Assembly: GCF_048569485.1 (NCBI RefSeq)
Contig: NC_134360.1
Location: 205,691,792 to 205,755,791, forward strand
Direction of reading: 5' to 3'
DNA length: 64,000 nucleotides
Source of the DNA: Anomaloglossus baeobatrachus
Lineage: Eukaryota > Chordata > Amphibia > Anura > Aromobatidae
Shown: positions 32,231 to 44,835 of the stretch, in pieces
Position numbering within the stretch: position 1 is the first letter of the stretch
Layout: every line of letters starts with the position of its first letter
Notes under the pieces: generated by a model
What the model saw: the letters and a program-made list of their open reading frames with translations, nothing else
The model's database searches: none
What the model was told of the DNA's origin: nothing
Program-made: the position numbers and the translations under genes

Positions 32231-33250
32231 CGTCTTCAGGATTATCTCAAGACGTCATTGCCACCATGAGACGGGCTAGGAAGCCGACGTCTGCCAAGAT
32301 CTACCACAGGACGTGGAAGATATTCTTATCTTAGTGCTCTGCTCAGGGAGTGTCTCCCTGGCCATTTGCATTGCCTACTTTTCTTTCCTTCCTGCAATCT
32401 GGGTTGGAAAAAGGTTTGTCGCTCGGCTCCCTTAAAGGACAAGTCCCAGCGCTGTCTGTATTCTTTCAGAAGCGCCTAGCACGACTTCCTCAGGTACGCA
32501 CGTTCCTGCAGGGGGTTTGTCACATTGTCCCTCCGTACAAGAGGCCGTTAGACCCATGGGATCTGAACAGGGTACTAATTGCTCTCCAGAAGCCGTCCTT
32601 CGAGCCTCTGAGGGATGTTTCACTTTCTCGACTTTCACAGAAAGTGGCCTTTCTGGTAGCGGTCACATCTCTTCGGACAGTGTCCGAGCTAGCAGCGCGG
32701 TCAGCCAAAGCTCCCTTCCTGGTGTTTCACCAAGACAAGGTAGTGCTGCGCCCGATTCCGGAGTTTCTCCCTAAGGTGGTATCCCCCTTTCATCTCAATC
32801 AGGATATCTCCTTACCTTCCTTTTGTCCTCATCCAGTTCATCGATATGAAATGGATTTGCAATTGTTGGATCTGGTGAGAGCACTCAGAATCTACATTTC
32901 CCGCACGGCGCCCCTGCGCCGCTCGGATGCACTCTTTGTACTTGACTCTGGTCAGCGTAAAGGGTCGCAGGCTTCCAAATCCACCCTGGCTCGATGGTTC
33001 AAGGAACCAATTCTTGAAGCCTACCGTTCTGCTGGGCTTCCGGTTCCATCAGGGCTGAAGGCCCATTCTACCAGAGCCGTGGGTGCGTCCTGGGCATTAC
33101 GGCACCAGGCTACGGCTCAGCAGGTGTGCCAGGCAGCTACCTGGTCGAGTCTGCACACTTTCACCAAGCATTATCAGGTGCATACCTACGCTTAGGCGGA
33201 TGCCAGCCTAGGTAGAAGAGTCCTGCAGGCGGCGGTTGCCTCCATGTAGG
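32150..33250 (+). pseudogene. D6 tyrosine recombinase remnant
   Basis: Core-binding region (RRARKPTSAKIYHRTWKIFL), VAFLVAVTSLRTVSELAARS, HSTRAVGASWALRHQATAQQ and FTKHYQVHTYA are all present. Overlaps the RNase H gene end in another frame. Broken fossil with few breaks. Confidence 0.8.
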
Positions 33251-33976
33251 GAAGGGCTGTTTTACGGCCCTAACTTGAGGTATTAATTTACCCACCCAGG
33301 GACTGCTTTTGGACGTCCCAATCGTCTGGGTCTCCCAATGGAGCGCCGAAGAAGAAGGGAATTTTGTTACTTACCGTAAATTCCTTTTCTTCTAGCTCCA
33401 ATTGGGAGACCCAGCACCCGCCCTGTTTCCTTCGGGATTTTTGTTTTTTTCGGGTACACATGTTGTTCATGTTGAATGGTTTCAGTTCTCCGATGTTCCT
33501 TCGGATTGAATTTGTTTAACCAGTTATTGGCTTTCCTCCTTCTTGCTTTTGCACTAAAACTGAGGAGCCCGTGATCCCACGGGGGGTGTATATGCAGAAG
33601 GGGAGGGGCCTTACACTTTTTAGTGTAATACTTTGTGTGGCCTCCGGAGGCAGTAGCTATACACCCAATCGTCTGGGTCTCCCAATTGGAGCTAGAAGAA
33701 AAGGAATTTACGGTAAGTAACAAAATTCCCTTCTTTCTAGTCCCCATTGCAGTAATTCTGTATTAATGTTCCCTATTATGCCGTTATTCATACACACCAT
33801 TTGCTTCTAATCTGTCCTCCGCTTCTTGTTGCACTTAGACCCCTTGTGTTGTTGATGGAAAAGAGGATTTTTGGGACTTAACATAAAATCTTTCTTGAGC
33901 CCTTCATTGGGGAACACTGGAAGCCATGGGTGTATGCAGCAACCACCAGAAGGCTGACACTTAAATTGCAACCTTA

Positions 33977-34395
33977 GGCCTCTTTCACATGTCTGTGAAA
34001 ATCAAACGTTTTGCACAGACATGTAAAAGGTGCGTATGGCTCTCCGTGATAACATACGGAGAGCAGGAACTTTCTGTTCACGTGTCCTGGTCACTGCTGT
34101 CCATAATGCTAATGTCTTCCACTCTGTGGTCTCCGGCCCTGCTGACTGCCTGCTGCCGCTGCTTCCGGTCTGTGGTTTTCTCCGGTATGTGTCAAATGGA
34201 GCATATCCGTGCGGTCCGTGTAACACCCGTGCTGCTGGAGAAAAGCTAACATGTCTACGTGTGGAGCACACTGACACAAGGTCCACGTGAAAACACACAC
34301 GTGCGTAGACCCATTGATTTTAATGGGTCGGTGTCTCCGGTATGTGTGAAAACGGACATCACACGTACTGGAGAAACGGATGTATGAAGGGGGCC
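33977..34395. repeat. MITE with TTA target duplication
   Basis: Ends GGCCTCTTTCACATGTCTG and CGGATGTATGAAGGGGGCC are inverted repeats; TTA flanks both sides (33974-33976, 34396-34398). A 3-bp TTA duplication fits PIF/Harbinger-type elements. No gene inside. Confidence 0.7.
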
Positions 34396-35971
34396 TTAAA
34401 GAAAGTCAACTCTTCCTCAGCAGCCTACACCCACAAAGCTATTCCATCAAAAGTAGTAGAAGAACAGAAAAATACAATGAAAATAAACCACCAAACATAA
34501 GCCCAACAGGGCAACAAAAGGCAAAAAGGTATCTTCTGCCTTTGCTAAATGACTCGAGTACCTCCCTTAATGATTCACATAGGTAAGGCGGTGGTGGTGG
34601 TGTTGGACTGAATGCGAACTAGGAGCACAGACATTTGGCCATGCCAATGGATGCCATACAAATTGCTCTGAGATCCAGCATGTTGATGGAAAGTAGGGCT
34701 TCATGATTCTTCTTTCAGTCTTGCACTATAAACCTGAAAGACTGGCATCTACTCTCACAGTCTGCCAATGAATCAGCAGGAATGACCAAGATAAAGGGGA
34801 TAATCCCGCCACCAAATTAGACTGCCGTGTGGGGGAGGACATCTTGTCCTATTGAGAGCAAATGGGCTCACCATGATGGCAGCCACTATTTTGCCCAGAA
34901 TGTTCACCAAGAAGTGGAGGCAAAATGGCGAGAGATTACTCAACAATTGGATGCCAGAGTGTAATGCTAACGTTTTGTCCTCTGGAAGAAAACCTTTTGC
35001 TTGAACAGTGTCAAACAGCATTTCTAGGCAGACGACATTGAGCAGATGAGATTATTTTAATTGGTTATCTATCCATTCGATGCAAGATAGTATATCCAGT
35101 GTGATTTGAAGACTTGAGATTCTAGAAGAGGAATGCATGACAAGGATGTTGTCCAAGTAGGGGATGATCACTATTCCCCTGACACGCTAAAGGGCCATAA
35201 TAGTGGCCATGACCTTTCTGAAAACTTAAGGTCATGGCATGGCCAGTGCAAAAGGGAAAGCCACAAATTGGAAATCAGACTGATTGACAGCTAAGCAAAA
35301 AAAAAAAGTCTGGTGTGCTTGAAAAATGTGGATTTGGATATAAGCTAGGTGTATTGATGACCACTGAACAAAAAAAGTCCTGAGATTCAAAGGAGGTTAC
35401 AACAAAGGGAAGGAAGTCCAATCTGCCTGAAGCTGCAAAGCAGGACCAGCTTGTTCAGCAGTTTTAGGTCCTGAATGGGACCAACTGAACCACCCTGCGG
35501 AATAACACCCTTGAAGCTTTCTTTTCTTGAGAGGATACAGGAATAATCATGTTTAGTCAGTGACTGGAAGAAAAGGTTTGGAAATAAAAAAAAAAAAAAG
35601 AGTAAATTCTGTCTTGTATATGGAGGAGACCTTGTTTCCCTGACTCAGATGTCATTTACTACGAGGAGACTGCTTCCCACCCGAATAGCGTTTCTGAATA
35701 TGGGTGCCCTGTCATGCAAAAAATAACTTGTTTCTGGTGTGTGTGGACTTAGCAGGATGGCTGCGAAGACACAGGAGGTGGCCAGCTAGAAGGATTCTCT
35801 ATTTTTTTGAGGGGTAGTAGGCCTCTCATGGTGGTTTGACAAAAAAATTACTGACACCTGCGGTGCCCAAAATAATTGTCAATTTTTTGCCTGAACAGGG
35901 GAGAGCTATAGAAGCGAGGCCTGTTATGGATTAGTTGAATACGAGATCTGAATTCCATGGCTTGAGCCTTA

Positions 35972-36699
35972 GGAGTGCTTCACACATAGCGACAACGACG
36001 TCGCTGTTACGTCACCATTTTCTGTGACGTAACAGCGACCTGGTAAGTCGCTGTTATGATCGCTGCTTAGCTGTCAAACACAGCGACGCAGCAGCGATCA
36101 TAACATCGCTACATGTGCAGAGAGCAGGGAGCCGCACACACTGCTTAGCGCTGGCTCCTTGCTCTCCTAGCTACAGTACACATCGGGTTAATTAACCCGA
36201 TGTGTACTGCAGCTACATGTCACAGTGCAGAGAGCAGGGAGCCGCGCACACTGCTTAGCGCTGGCTCCTTGCTCTCCTAGCTACAGTACACATCGGGTTA
36301 ATTAACCCGATATGTACAGTAGCTACATGTGCAGAGAGCCGGAGCCGGCAACGTGAGAGCTGCGGAGGCTGGTAACTAAGGTAAATATCGGGTAACCACC
36401 TTGGTTACCCAATGTTTACCCTGGTTACAGCTTACCGCAGCTGCCGGCTCCTGCTCCCTGCTTGCTTCATTTCGTCGCTCTCTCGCTGTCACACACAGCG
36501 ATCTGTGTGTCACAGCAGGAGAGCGCCTTTGAAGAAAACGAACCAGGGCTGTGTGTAACGAGCAGCGATCTCGCAGCAGGGGCCAGATCGCTGCTCAGTG
36601 TCACACACAGCGAGATCGCTAATGAGGTCACTGTTGCGTCACCAAAACCGTGCCGTAGCAGCGATTTCGGTAGCGATCTCGCTATGTGTGAAGCACCCC
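35972..36699. repeat. MITE with TTA target duplication and internal duplication
   Basis: Ends GGAGTGCTTCACACATAGCG and CGCTATGTGTGAAGCACCCC are inverted repeats, flanked by TTA (35969-35971, 36700-36702). The interior is built from GCGATC/GATCGC blocks. A segment of about 120 bp (GCAGAGAGCAGGGAGCCGC to ACAGTACACATCGGGTTAAT) occurs twice at about 36116 and 36230, each with the palindrome GGGTTAATTAACCC. Confidence 0.8.
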
Positions 36700-36800
36700 T
36701 TAGAACAACAGATTATTTTAATTGTTGCTGGAAGCTTGAGTGGAACAGCTAGGTGCTTCAAGAGGCAGAGCAAAGCTATGTACCCATGCGACCAATGTTA

Positions 36801-37781
36801 GGCTACTTTCACACATCCGGTTTGAGCACTGCGGCTCAATCCTGCTCTGAAACCTATGTTACGGATGCGGCGAAAACACCGCATCCTTTGCATACGTTTT
36901 TACATGCGGCCCGTCCGTTTTTTTCCGGTTGCGGCACGTTACTGAGCATGCGCAGTGGAAGAAACCGCATGCGGCGGCCGGATGCGTTTTTTTTTCCGCA
37001 TCGAGCCGCATCCGGCGTCCATAGGCATGCATTGAAAAATGCGCCGCAGCGGCCGGATGCAGTGCGATGCGTTTTTTTTTTTTTTTTTGCCGGAGCAAAA
37101 AACGTACCAGGGAACGTTCCATCCGGCCGCCGCATCGGCTAAGGCTACTTTCACACATCAGGTTTTTTCCATCAGGCACAATCCGGAAAAAAACGGGTAA
37201 AACTGATGCGATACCGCATCCGGTTTATCCCCATAGATTTGCATTGTTACCGGATTGTGCCTGATGGCTTTGCGTTGCATCCGTTTTTTTCAGGATGCGG
37301 CAAAATTAAAGCGGCGGCCGGAGGCAACGTTTTTTTTGTCCGTAAAAAAAAAACGCATTGCGCCGCATCCGGCCTCTGCGGCACATTTTTCAATGCATGC
37401 CTATGGACGCCGGTTGCGGCGCGATGCGGAAAAAAATGCATCCGGCCGCCGCATGCGGTTTCTTCCACTGCGCATGCTCAGTAGCGTGCTGCATCCGGAA
37501 AAAAAACGGACAGGCCGCATGTAAAAACTTATGCAAAGGATGCAGTGTTTTCGCCGCATCTGTTGCATAGGTTTTACAGCCGGATTGAGCCGCACTGCTC
37601 AAACCGGATGTGTGAAAGTAGCCTAAATCTGCCGCATGCGGCAAAAAACGGACGGAACGCAAGCCCATGCGACGTCAATGCTGGAAAAAACGAAACTGGC
37701 GGCAAAAAAACCCTTTCGTTTTTTTTCCAGCAGAGCGCCGTATTGTGCCGCACTGCTACAACCGGATGTGTGGAAGTAGCC
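36801..37781. repeat. Outer MITE with long CpG-rich arms
   Basis: Starts GGCTACTTTCACACATCCGG at 36801 and ends with its inverse near 37781; TTA flanks both sides (36798-36800, 37782-37784). A second copy (37143-37623) lies inside it. The left 280 bp (to about 37080) are the near-perfect inverse of about 37345-37623. Confidence 0.75.
37143..37623. repeat. Inner MITE of the same family
   Basis: Starts GGCTACTTTCACACATCAGG and ends CCGGATGTGTGAAAGTAGCC; TAA flanks both sides (37140-37142, 37624-37626). Interior CpG-rich with runs of A or T. No gene. Confidence 0.75.
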
Positions 37782-38942
37782 TTATCTGTCTGCCAATTCA
37801 GATGTTGCACTACGGCATCCTACCTGGGGTTCTAAGTGTTTTGCCCAGGCAGTAGCAGAAAAGCTTGGCACAAGGCTGAGCCCGTGGCCTTAAATGTGGA
37901 TTTGGCCATGGATTTCACTCGACTGTTCAGAGTGCTTTAGAGAAGATATGTCAGAGAGAAAGCGTGGTGGTTCTTGAGAACTAAGACACCAAAGGAACTA
38001 CAGATTAAGAGGTGTGTATCAGATGGCTACAAGATCTGCTGGAAAAGGATACAGTTTTATCCCTGGTATCACATGTCAGGCTACTCTCACGATTTAACTA
38101 ACACCTTTCTGAATTTGAACTGTTTATAGAACAACATTGGGTGGTGCATCTGACCCTCTCGAAGGACACACTGTCTGCAGGGTGCGAGGAATTGATTCAC
38201 AATGGAAACAAGAGGATCGATAATCTCTCTCAGGCTTACCTCCTGATCAGAGTCCAGATCAGAGTCTGATTTAGAATTAAGGTTCGGTGACAGAGCGGGA
38301 TGGTGAGTGTCGTATAAAAGTCGTGGAGATGAAGATGATCAACTTGCTCTAGTCACTTAGCATACTGAAACAATCTGCTATGCTGGTGCGGAGTAGCTGG
38401 TGGATCTGACGCCCTCTGGGCAATGATGGGTAGCCGCTCCACAATGGTGACCAAAGTCTGGGACACCTTGGTCAATTCGACAACAAACAAGTTAATTACC
38501 CAAGCTTGTCGCAGTCTGCAGGGGTGACAGGTGGGTGCAAGCAACACAGGTCAGAACAGATTAGTCCGACAGGAATTTACACTTATGATAAGCTGGTAAA
38601 GTATTGTTTGACATGCATGGTCCTAGCTAACCCCAGGCATGGTGGAGGGGAGACAGGAAAAGAAGGATTTTTGTGTACTCACCGTAAAATCTCTTTCTCT
38701 GAGTCTTCATTGGGGGACACAGGACCATGGGTGTATGCTGCTGTGACTAGGAGGCTGACACTAAGTGAACATAAAGAGTTAGCTCCTCCCTGGCAGTGTA
38801 CACCCCGAGCCGGAGGCGGATCTATGCCAGCTTAGTGTATAAGCAGTAGTAGGAGAGACCTGAACAACCATAACTAAACAACGTAATACCAAGAGAAAAA
38901 ACGTGTGATGAAACACAGTACCTTATGGACACGTGTGTGTGT

Positions 38943-38947
38943 GTATG

Positions 38948-39004
<57 letters not shown>
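38943..39004. repeat. (TA)n microsatellite in D7
   Basis: GTGTATGTATATG followed by about 25 TA units, in the spacer between ICR and right ITR of D7. Confidence 0.95.
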
Positions 39005-39300
39005 AATATAATAGCCGGGTGGAAAAAAAACATTGACCCGTAGAGAAAACCGGGAACATCCGGCAAATGAAGACCTCACAATCCAAACAGGGTGGGTGCT
39101 GTGTCCCCCAATGAAGACTCAGAGAAAGAGATTTTACGGTGAGTACACAAAAATCCTTCTCTCTCTATTGCTTTCATTGGGGGACACAGGACCATGGGAC
39201 GTCCAAAAGCAGTCCCTGGGTGAGTACAGAAGCAATCCTACAGATCCAAACAATCATAAAAATGCTGCCGGAAAGCTCTGTCCGACTGTTTACAACCTTT

Positions 39301-40430
39301 TCAGAGGTGTGCGATGGCCGTCTGCAACACCTTTCTCCCAAGGCAGTCATCCGCTGATGCCTGAGTGTGCACCTTGTAAAACCTGGCGAAAGTATGAAGA
39401 CTGGACCACGTTGCGGCTTTGCAGACTTGCTCGGCTGAAGCCTGGTGTCTGATTGCCCAAAACGCCCCAACTGCACGGGTGGAATGGACTCTTACTCCCC
39501 TCGGAGGGGACTTGTCCCTGATTCGGTAGGATTCCGAAATGGCTGACCTGATCCATCTGGCAATGGTAGCCTTAGACGCCGGCATGCCCTTCTTGGAACC
39601 AGAAGGCAGGACGAACAAGTTGTCTGATTTGCGGAAAGGCACAGTTCTTGAGACGCAAGTCCTGAGCGCTCGCACGAGGTCCAGAGTGTGCAGTGACCTC
39701 TCCAAGGAGCGAGTGGGTGCCGGACAAAAAGATGGAAGCACGATCTCTTCATTCAGGTGAAAAGGAGACACCACCTTCGGCAGGAATGCAGGAGACGGGC
39801 GCAGGACAACCTTGTCCTGGTGAAAAACAAGAAAAGGTGATCGGCACGAAAGAGCTGCCAGTTCAGACGTTCTCCTGATTGAAGTGACCGCCACCAAAAA
39901 GGCCACTTTCCAGGATAAGAGTGAGAATGAGGATTCCTTGAGTGGTTCAAATGGAGGCAGTTGGAGGGATCCTAAAACCAAATTAAGATCCCATGGTTCT
40001 AGCGGAGCGCGATAGGGCGGAACCAGATGGGCGACTTCTTGGATGAACGTCTTGACCTGTGGACGTGATGCTAGATTTCTGTGGAACAGAACAGACAGAG
40101 CCAAAACCTGCCCCTTGATAGTTGCCAGCGAGAGACCCGCTTGTAAACCTGCCTGAAGGAACGCCAGTAGTGTCGGGAGTGACAGAACTAACGGGGAGGA
40201 GTTGCCGTTGACGTTGACCTCGCACCACTGAAAAAAAGCCTTCCAGGTGCGGTAGTAGATCTTTGACGAAGGCTTTCGAGCCCTGATCATAGTCTGTATC
40301 ACTCCTGGAGCAAAGCCTGACTGGGCTAATAGCCAGGATTCAAGAGCCATGCCGTCAAATTGAGAACTCCTGAATTTTGATGGAAGAGCGGACCCTGAAA
40401 CAGCAGGTCTGGCCGATCCGGAAGCCACCA
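39301..40430 (-). pseudogene. D7 tyrosine recombinase
   Basis: Contains MIRARKPSSKIYYRTWKAFF (core-binding region), VAFLVAVTSIRRTSELAALS, HSTRAVGAFWAIRHQASAEQ (HxxR box), the tyrosine region FARFYKVHTQAS, and the end VLQTAIAHL. This gene looks open to its end and overlaps the RNase H gene in another frame. Confidence 0.8.
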
Positions 40431-42203
40431 TGGGGCGTCTGCGACGAGCTGTGCGAGTTCTGCGAACCACGCTCGGCTGGGCCATTCTGGGGCAATGAGA
40501 ATCACTGGAATGCCCTCTGCCTTGATTTTCTTGAGGACTCTTGGGATCAGTGGAAGTGGTGGGAAGATGAACGTTAGTCTGAACTGATTCCACGGAAGGA
40601 TGAGGGCGTCGACTCCTAGTGCCTGCTGATCGTGGTAACGGGAGATGAACTGCGGGACTTGATTGTTGAACCGAGAGGCCATCAGGTCCACATCCAGAGT
40701 CCCCCATCTGTGGCAGATCTGTTCGAAAACTTCTCTGTTGAGAGACCATTCGCCCGACGCCATACCCTGTTTGCTGAGGTAGTAGGCCGCCCAATTTTCC
40801 ACACCGGGGATATGTACCGCGGAGATCCTGGAGTGGTGAGACTCTGTCCACTGTATGATCTTCTTCACCTCTCTCATCACCATGACGCTCCTCGTGCCGC
40901 CTTGGTGATTGATGTATGCCACAGCCGTGGCGTTGTCCGACTGTATCCTGATTGGAGATCCCTGTATAAAGCGCTGAAATGCTTGCAGGGCTTAGAGGAC
41001 CGCTCTGATCTCCAAAACGTTGATCGGGAGCCGGCTTTCCTGGGAGGACCACTGACCGTGAGCCGTGTGTTGATGAAACACCGTTCCCCAGCCCAGAAGG
41101 CTAGCATCGGTGGTGACTGTCTACCAGTGTACCGGTAAGAACGACGTTCCTTTGGAGAGATTTTGGCTGTTGGTCCACCAAAGAAGTGAGCGGCGGACTT
41201 CCGGGGACAGACGTATCTTGCGATCCAAGGTGAATAGTCACTTGTCCCATTTGTTCAGCAGAGATAGCTGAAGGGTGCGAAGGTGGAAGCGGGCAAACTG
41301 AACCGCCTCGATTGCCGCCACCATCCGACCGAGGACCCTCATACCAAAACGTATGGACACCGCTGTGGAGTGGCGGAGGGTCTGGATGTCCTTCTTTTCC
41401 TGTGGGAGGGACATGCGTCCTTGGATGGTATCGAACTCCATGCCTAGGAAGGTAATCCGGCGGGCCGGGGTCAGAGAGGACTTCTTCCGATTGATGAGCC
41501 AACCGAGTCAGGACAGAGTATCGATGGTGACCTGAACTCTTAGGAGACAGTCGTTGAAAGAGGACCCTTTGATCAGCAAGTTGTCCAGGTACGGAATCAC
41601 CAAAATTCCTCTGGAGTGTAGGATAGACATGGCAGCAGCCATGACTTTCGTGAACACTCGTGGCGCAGACACGAGGCCGAAAGGTAGAGCAGTAAACTGA
41701 TAATGATAGTCTGCTACAGCAAAGCGCAGGAATTTCTGGTGCTGATGGGCAATCGAGATGTGCAGATATGCGTCCTGTATGTCCAGAGAGGCGAGAAATT
41801 TGCCGACCTCCATGGAGGCAATTACCAATCGGAGGGACTCCATGCGAAATCTTCGGGGTTTGACGTGCCTGTTGAGGATCTTGAGGTTGAGAACAGGGCG
41901 CACAGTGCCATCCTTTTTGGGGACAACAAAGAGGTTTGAGTAGACTCCCTTGAAACGTTCCGAATTTGGGACCGGAATCACAACCCCTGAACGGTGCAGA
42001 GATTCGATGGCGCGAAAAAAGGGGTGAGCTCGCGCGCCTGACTTGGGAGGATGAGAAGGGAAAAAGCGACTTGGAGGAATAGATGAGAACTCTATCTTGT
42101 ACCCCGAGACTAGAATTTCTCTGACCCAGGCGTCCGTGATCAGACGTGTTGGAAAAGAGAAAGGTGCTCCCCCACCTGGTCTGCGCTGGCGCGCGAAGAC
42201 CAC
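40326..42203 (-). pseudogene. D7 reverse transcriptase-RNase H remnant
   Basis: RT blocks VVPKKDGTVRPVLNLKILN, KFLASLDIQDAYLHISIA and LPFGLVSAPRVFTKVMAAA lie at about 41600-41950. RNase H and downstream blocks (AYINHQGGTRSVMVM, VENWAAYYLSKQ, DVDLMASRFNNQVPQF) lie at about 40600-40925. Broken fossil. Confidence 0.8.
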
Positions 42204-42206
42204 GAG

Positions 42207-43634
42207 TCATTTGGTGGAGTACCGCTGTGACCTGGATGCTGATTTGGCTGGCTGGCGTGGTCTAGAACGCCAGGAAGGATTTGTTTTGAAGGACGGGTTC
42301 TTCCTGTTTCTCGGCGGGGATCTGTTCCTCCTAGGCTGTGTAGTGGAACTGAAGCTGCGAAAAGGCCGAAACCCTGAGGTCGGCTGGCGACGCGGAATAC
42401 GCCTTGGTCTCAGCTGTGGAAGAGAGGTGCTCTTTCCTCCCATAGCCTCGGCGATAATCTGATCGAGCCTGTCCCCAAACAGCCGGCCTCCTGCAAACGG
42501 GAGGGCGGTAAGGGATTTTTTTGAAGCCGCGTCTGCATTCCAGGCTCTGAGCCAGATCGCCCGGCGGATTGCCACCGTGTTGCTGGCCGCTTGTGCTGCG
42601 CAGTTGGCTGTTGACAGAGATGTGTTAATGATATACTCACCCACTAGAGCGATCTGTGCCGCCATGTTGGAGAGTTCGGGATCGCTAGACTGTGAGCGAA
42701 GACCTCTGCGGAGGATGTCGGCCCAGGCCACCATGGCTTTAGCTACCCAGACGGCAGCGAAAGCAGGCGACAGGGCCGTGCCTGCTGCCTCAATAGCCAA
42801 ACGGGCGAATCTCTCGGTGTTCCGATCCGTGGCGTCTCGGAGCGATGTCCCATGCGGCAGAGATAGAACTGTATGGGAGGCCAGGCGGGAGACCGGCGGG
42901 TCGACCACCGGTGAGCCTGCCCATTCTTTCCTGAGATCCTCAGGGAAGGAATAGTGTAAATCAATCGACTTACCATTGTTGAATATCCTGTCCGGTTGCT
43001 GTCTGTGCTTGCGTAGGATCTCAGCAAATTCTGGGTGGTCACAGAAATGCCTGTGGGCACGCTTAACACGTTTGAAAGATACCTGCGAGCTCTGGGTGGT
43101 GACAGAGTCTTATTCACTGCGTCGACCAGACTGTCCACCATACGCCTGACATCGGCAGCCTGATCAGAGTCCAGCAGTGATGCTGCATCCGACTCTTCTC
43201 CTGAAAGATCCGAGGGTCCCGGAGACGAGTGGTACTCGGGCCTTGGAGGGGAGAGAGACCTCTGGGAGGAATTGGAAGATGAGACCGTGTGGGTCCGCTT
43301 CCGCGCTCCAGTAGCCGGGTCCGGGTCAGACAGACTGTTGTCCTGCGGGGCATGGCTGAGCGTAGGGAGCGACTGCAACGCCTGCGCGATGGTCAGAGAC
43401 GCCCTTGACAGAGAGTCCACCGACTGGGAGAGGGCCGTCAGCCACTCCGGGCGAGGGAGCGTATTGGAACCCGGGGCGTCCTGTACTGCTGCAGTAGCGA
43501 CGGGGGGGGGGGGGGGGGTTGGCGGCGTCTGGGGCAATCTGCGTGGGTTGTGGGTCAGGGACGCAAGCCGAGCAGAGGGGGGTAGCCTGGCGCTGGGAGA
43601 ATTTTTCGTTGCAGGACGAGCACGCAAAATGCAT
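42207..43634 (-). pseudogene. D7 Gag-like remnant
   Basis: Starts MHFACSSC: the CxxC-x12-CxxC motif is kept although little else at the N-terminus resembles family A. A proline run follows, then serine-rich sequence, then the Gag core PPVSRLASHTVLSLPHGTSL near 42850-42905, and a basic tail. A run of 17 G (+ strand, 43502-43518) lies in the proline-run coding region. Broken fossil. Confidence 0.75.
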
Positions 43635-44835
43635 TATAAAGGGGGCCTGTTTGGATTGGGAAGCCTTAGTTAGGCATGGCTGCTCAGGAGAGTTCTACTA
43701 GAGACACTAGGGAGGAGACAGGAGATAGGAAAGGAAAAAGGGGGAAAAAAAGTGTCCTTCCCGGGTCAGCAGGGGTCTCAGAGTAGCTGGGACAGCCGCA
43801 GGACAAACGTTGCTGCTGCTCACCGGCCTGCCTGTGCTGAGGTGAGCAGTTTGCAGAAAAGCGCGGGCTTTTGCTTTTTTTTTATTTTTTTCTTTTCACT
43901 GCGGGGGGCATGCTAAGAAAATGAGCTGGCTGTCTCTGGGCAGAAAATGCAGGGGGGCGGGTCCAGAAGGGCGCGCGCGCGCCCAAGCCAGGGGCTAATT
44001 TGGTGAGCGGCCGCCGGGAGCGCAGCGCTGCGCGCGGAGATCTTACCTGCGTCCTGGCGGCGTCGCTGTGCTCCACGGACCCTTCCTTGCCTTCTGCAGC
44101 CCCCGGTGAGTGTAGTCTGCCCCTGGAAGACACCAGGGGGGAATGCTGGAGAGCTGTGGGGAACACTGCAGAGCGCTCCTGCGCTGCAGTGACCGGATCC
44201 TCTGCCTGGGCCCGGGGTAGGAGGGAAAACGCTGGGGGAGGCCTGGAGCTGCTGAGCGCTCCTGCGCTGCAGAGCCTGCGATCCTGTCACCGGGTCTGGA
44301 CGGGGAAGGCCACGTTGCAGAGATTCATCGCCGCCTGCACCAGAAACACCCCTTGGGACGGTACCATAGAGGACGACGGGGAGTGTGCCCTTAAAAAACA
44401 AATGTTCAACCCCAAGCAGCCCCTGGGACTGTACCATGGGGCAGGAGGGGGAGAGGGCCTGTCGTCTCAAGCCTCAAACAACCCTTGGGACGGTACCCGG
44501 TGGGAAGGAGCAAGCGAGGGTTCTCTCTGATGCGGGGACTTTAACCCTGCAGAAGAGACAAAAGGCTAGAAGATGAGAAGGCTGAGCGGCGCCGTATAGC
44601 ACGAAAAAACGGAAAAAAGGAATAGCCTTGGCTGATGTTGGCCCACAGAGATATGGGCCCACTTCAGCCTCCTATGACACTAAGCAAAAAACTGGCATAG
44701 ATCCGCCTCCGGCTCGGGGTGTACACTGCCAGGGAGGAGCTAAAACTCTTTTTATGTTCACTTAGTGTCAGCCTCCTAGTCACAGCAGCATGCACCCATG
44801 GTCCTGTGTCCCCCAATGAAAGCGATAGAGAAAAA

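Larger units (their letters stand above)
27735..33736 (+). mobile_element. D6: family A DIRS retrotransposon
   Basis: Left terminus CTTCGGCGCTCCATTGGGAG near 27737; right end near 33736. The ITRs (about 27750-27875 and 33560-33690) look identical by eye, so it is young. The ICR (about 33300-33420) carries the same GGAGCGCCGAAG variant as the left terminus. Gag, RT-RH and YR are present. Fossil with perhaps five to ten breaks. Confidence 0.9.
33852..38600 (-). mobile_element. R2: old family C-like DIRS remnant, minus strand
   Basis: The right terminus at 33852-33973 shows GAGGATTTTT..., inverted arms GATTTT (33866-33871) and AAAATC (33885-33890), then CTTCATTGGGGAACACTGGA and CATGGGTGTATGCAGCAACC as in D7. 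RT-related sequence remains at about 34770-35500 (SLPQ/LPEDK and LGKIVAAI-like stretches) and Gag-related sequence at about 37850-38600. Three MITE insertions interrupt it. Heavily broken; much older than D7. Confidence 0.55.
38663..44835 (-). mobile_element. D7: family C DIRS retrotransposon
   Basis: Minus orientation. Right terminus GAAGGATTTTTGTGTACTCA near 38663, ICR about 39090-39220, left ITR near 44700-44835 (CTGTGTCCCCCAATGAAAGC). The ITRs share over 110 bp with a few differences by eye. Uses GGGGGACACAGGACCATGGG where family A has GGGAGACCCAG. Its RT-RH and YR are clearly related to but distinct from family A. Fossil with about five to ten breaks. It inserted beside R2. Confidence 0.88.

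Noticed and set aside
36854-37668. Several overlapping cysteine- and histidine-rich frames
   Set aside because: They are produced by CpG-rich palindromic MITE arms on both strands.
38874-39086. Isoleucine/tyrosine-rich frames over TA repeats (also 50701-51407)
   Set aside because: Translation of a microsatellite, not a membrane protein.
43882-44530. Long GC-rich frames in the D7 leader
   Set aside because: CpG-rich promoter-proximal sequence with frames on both strands; composition effect.
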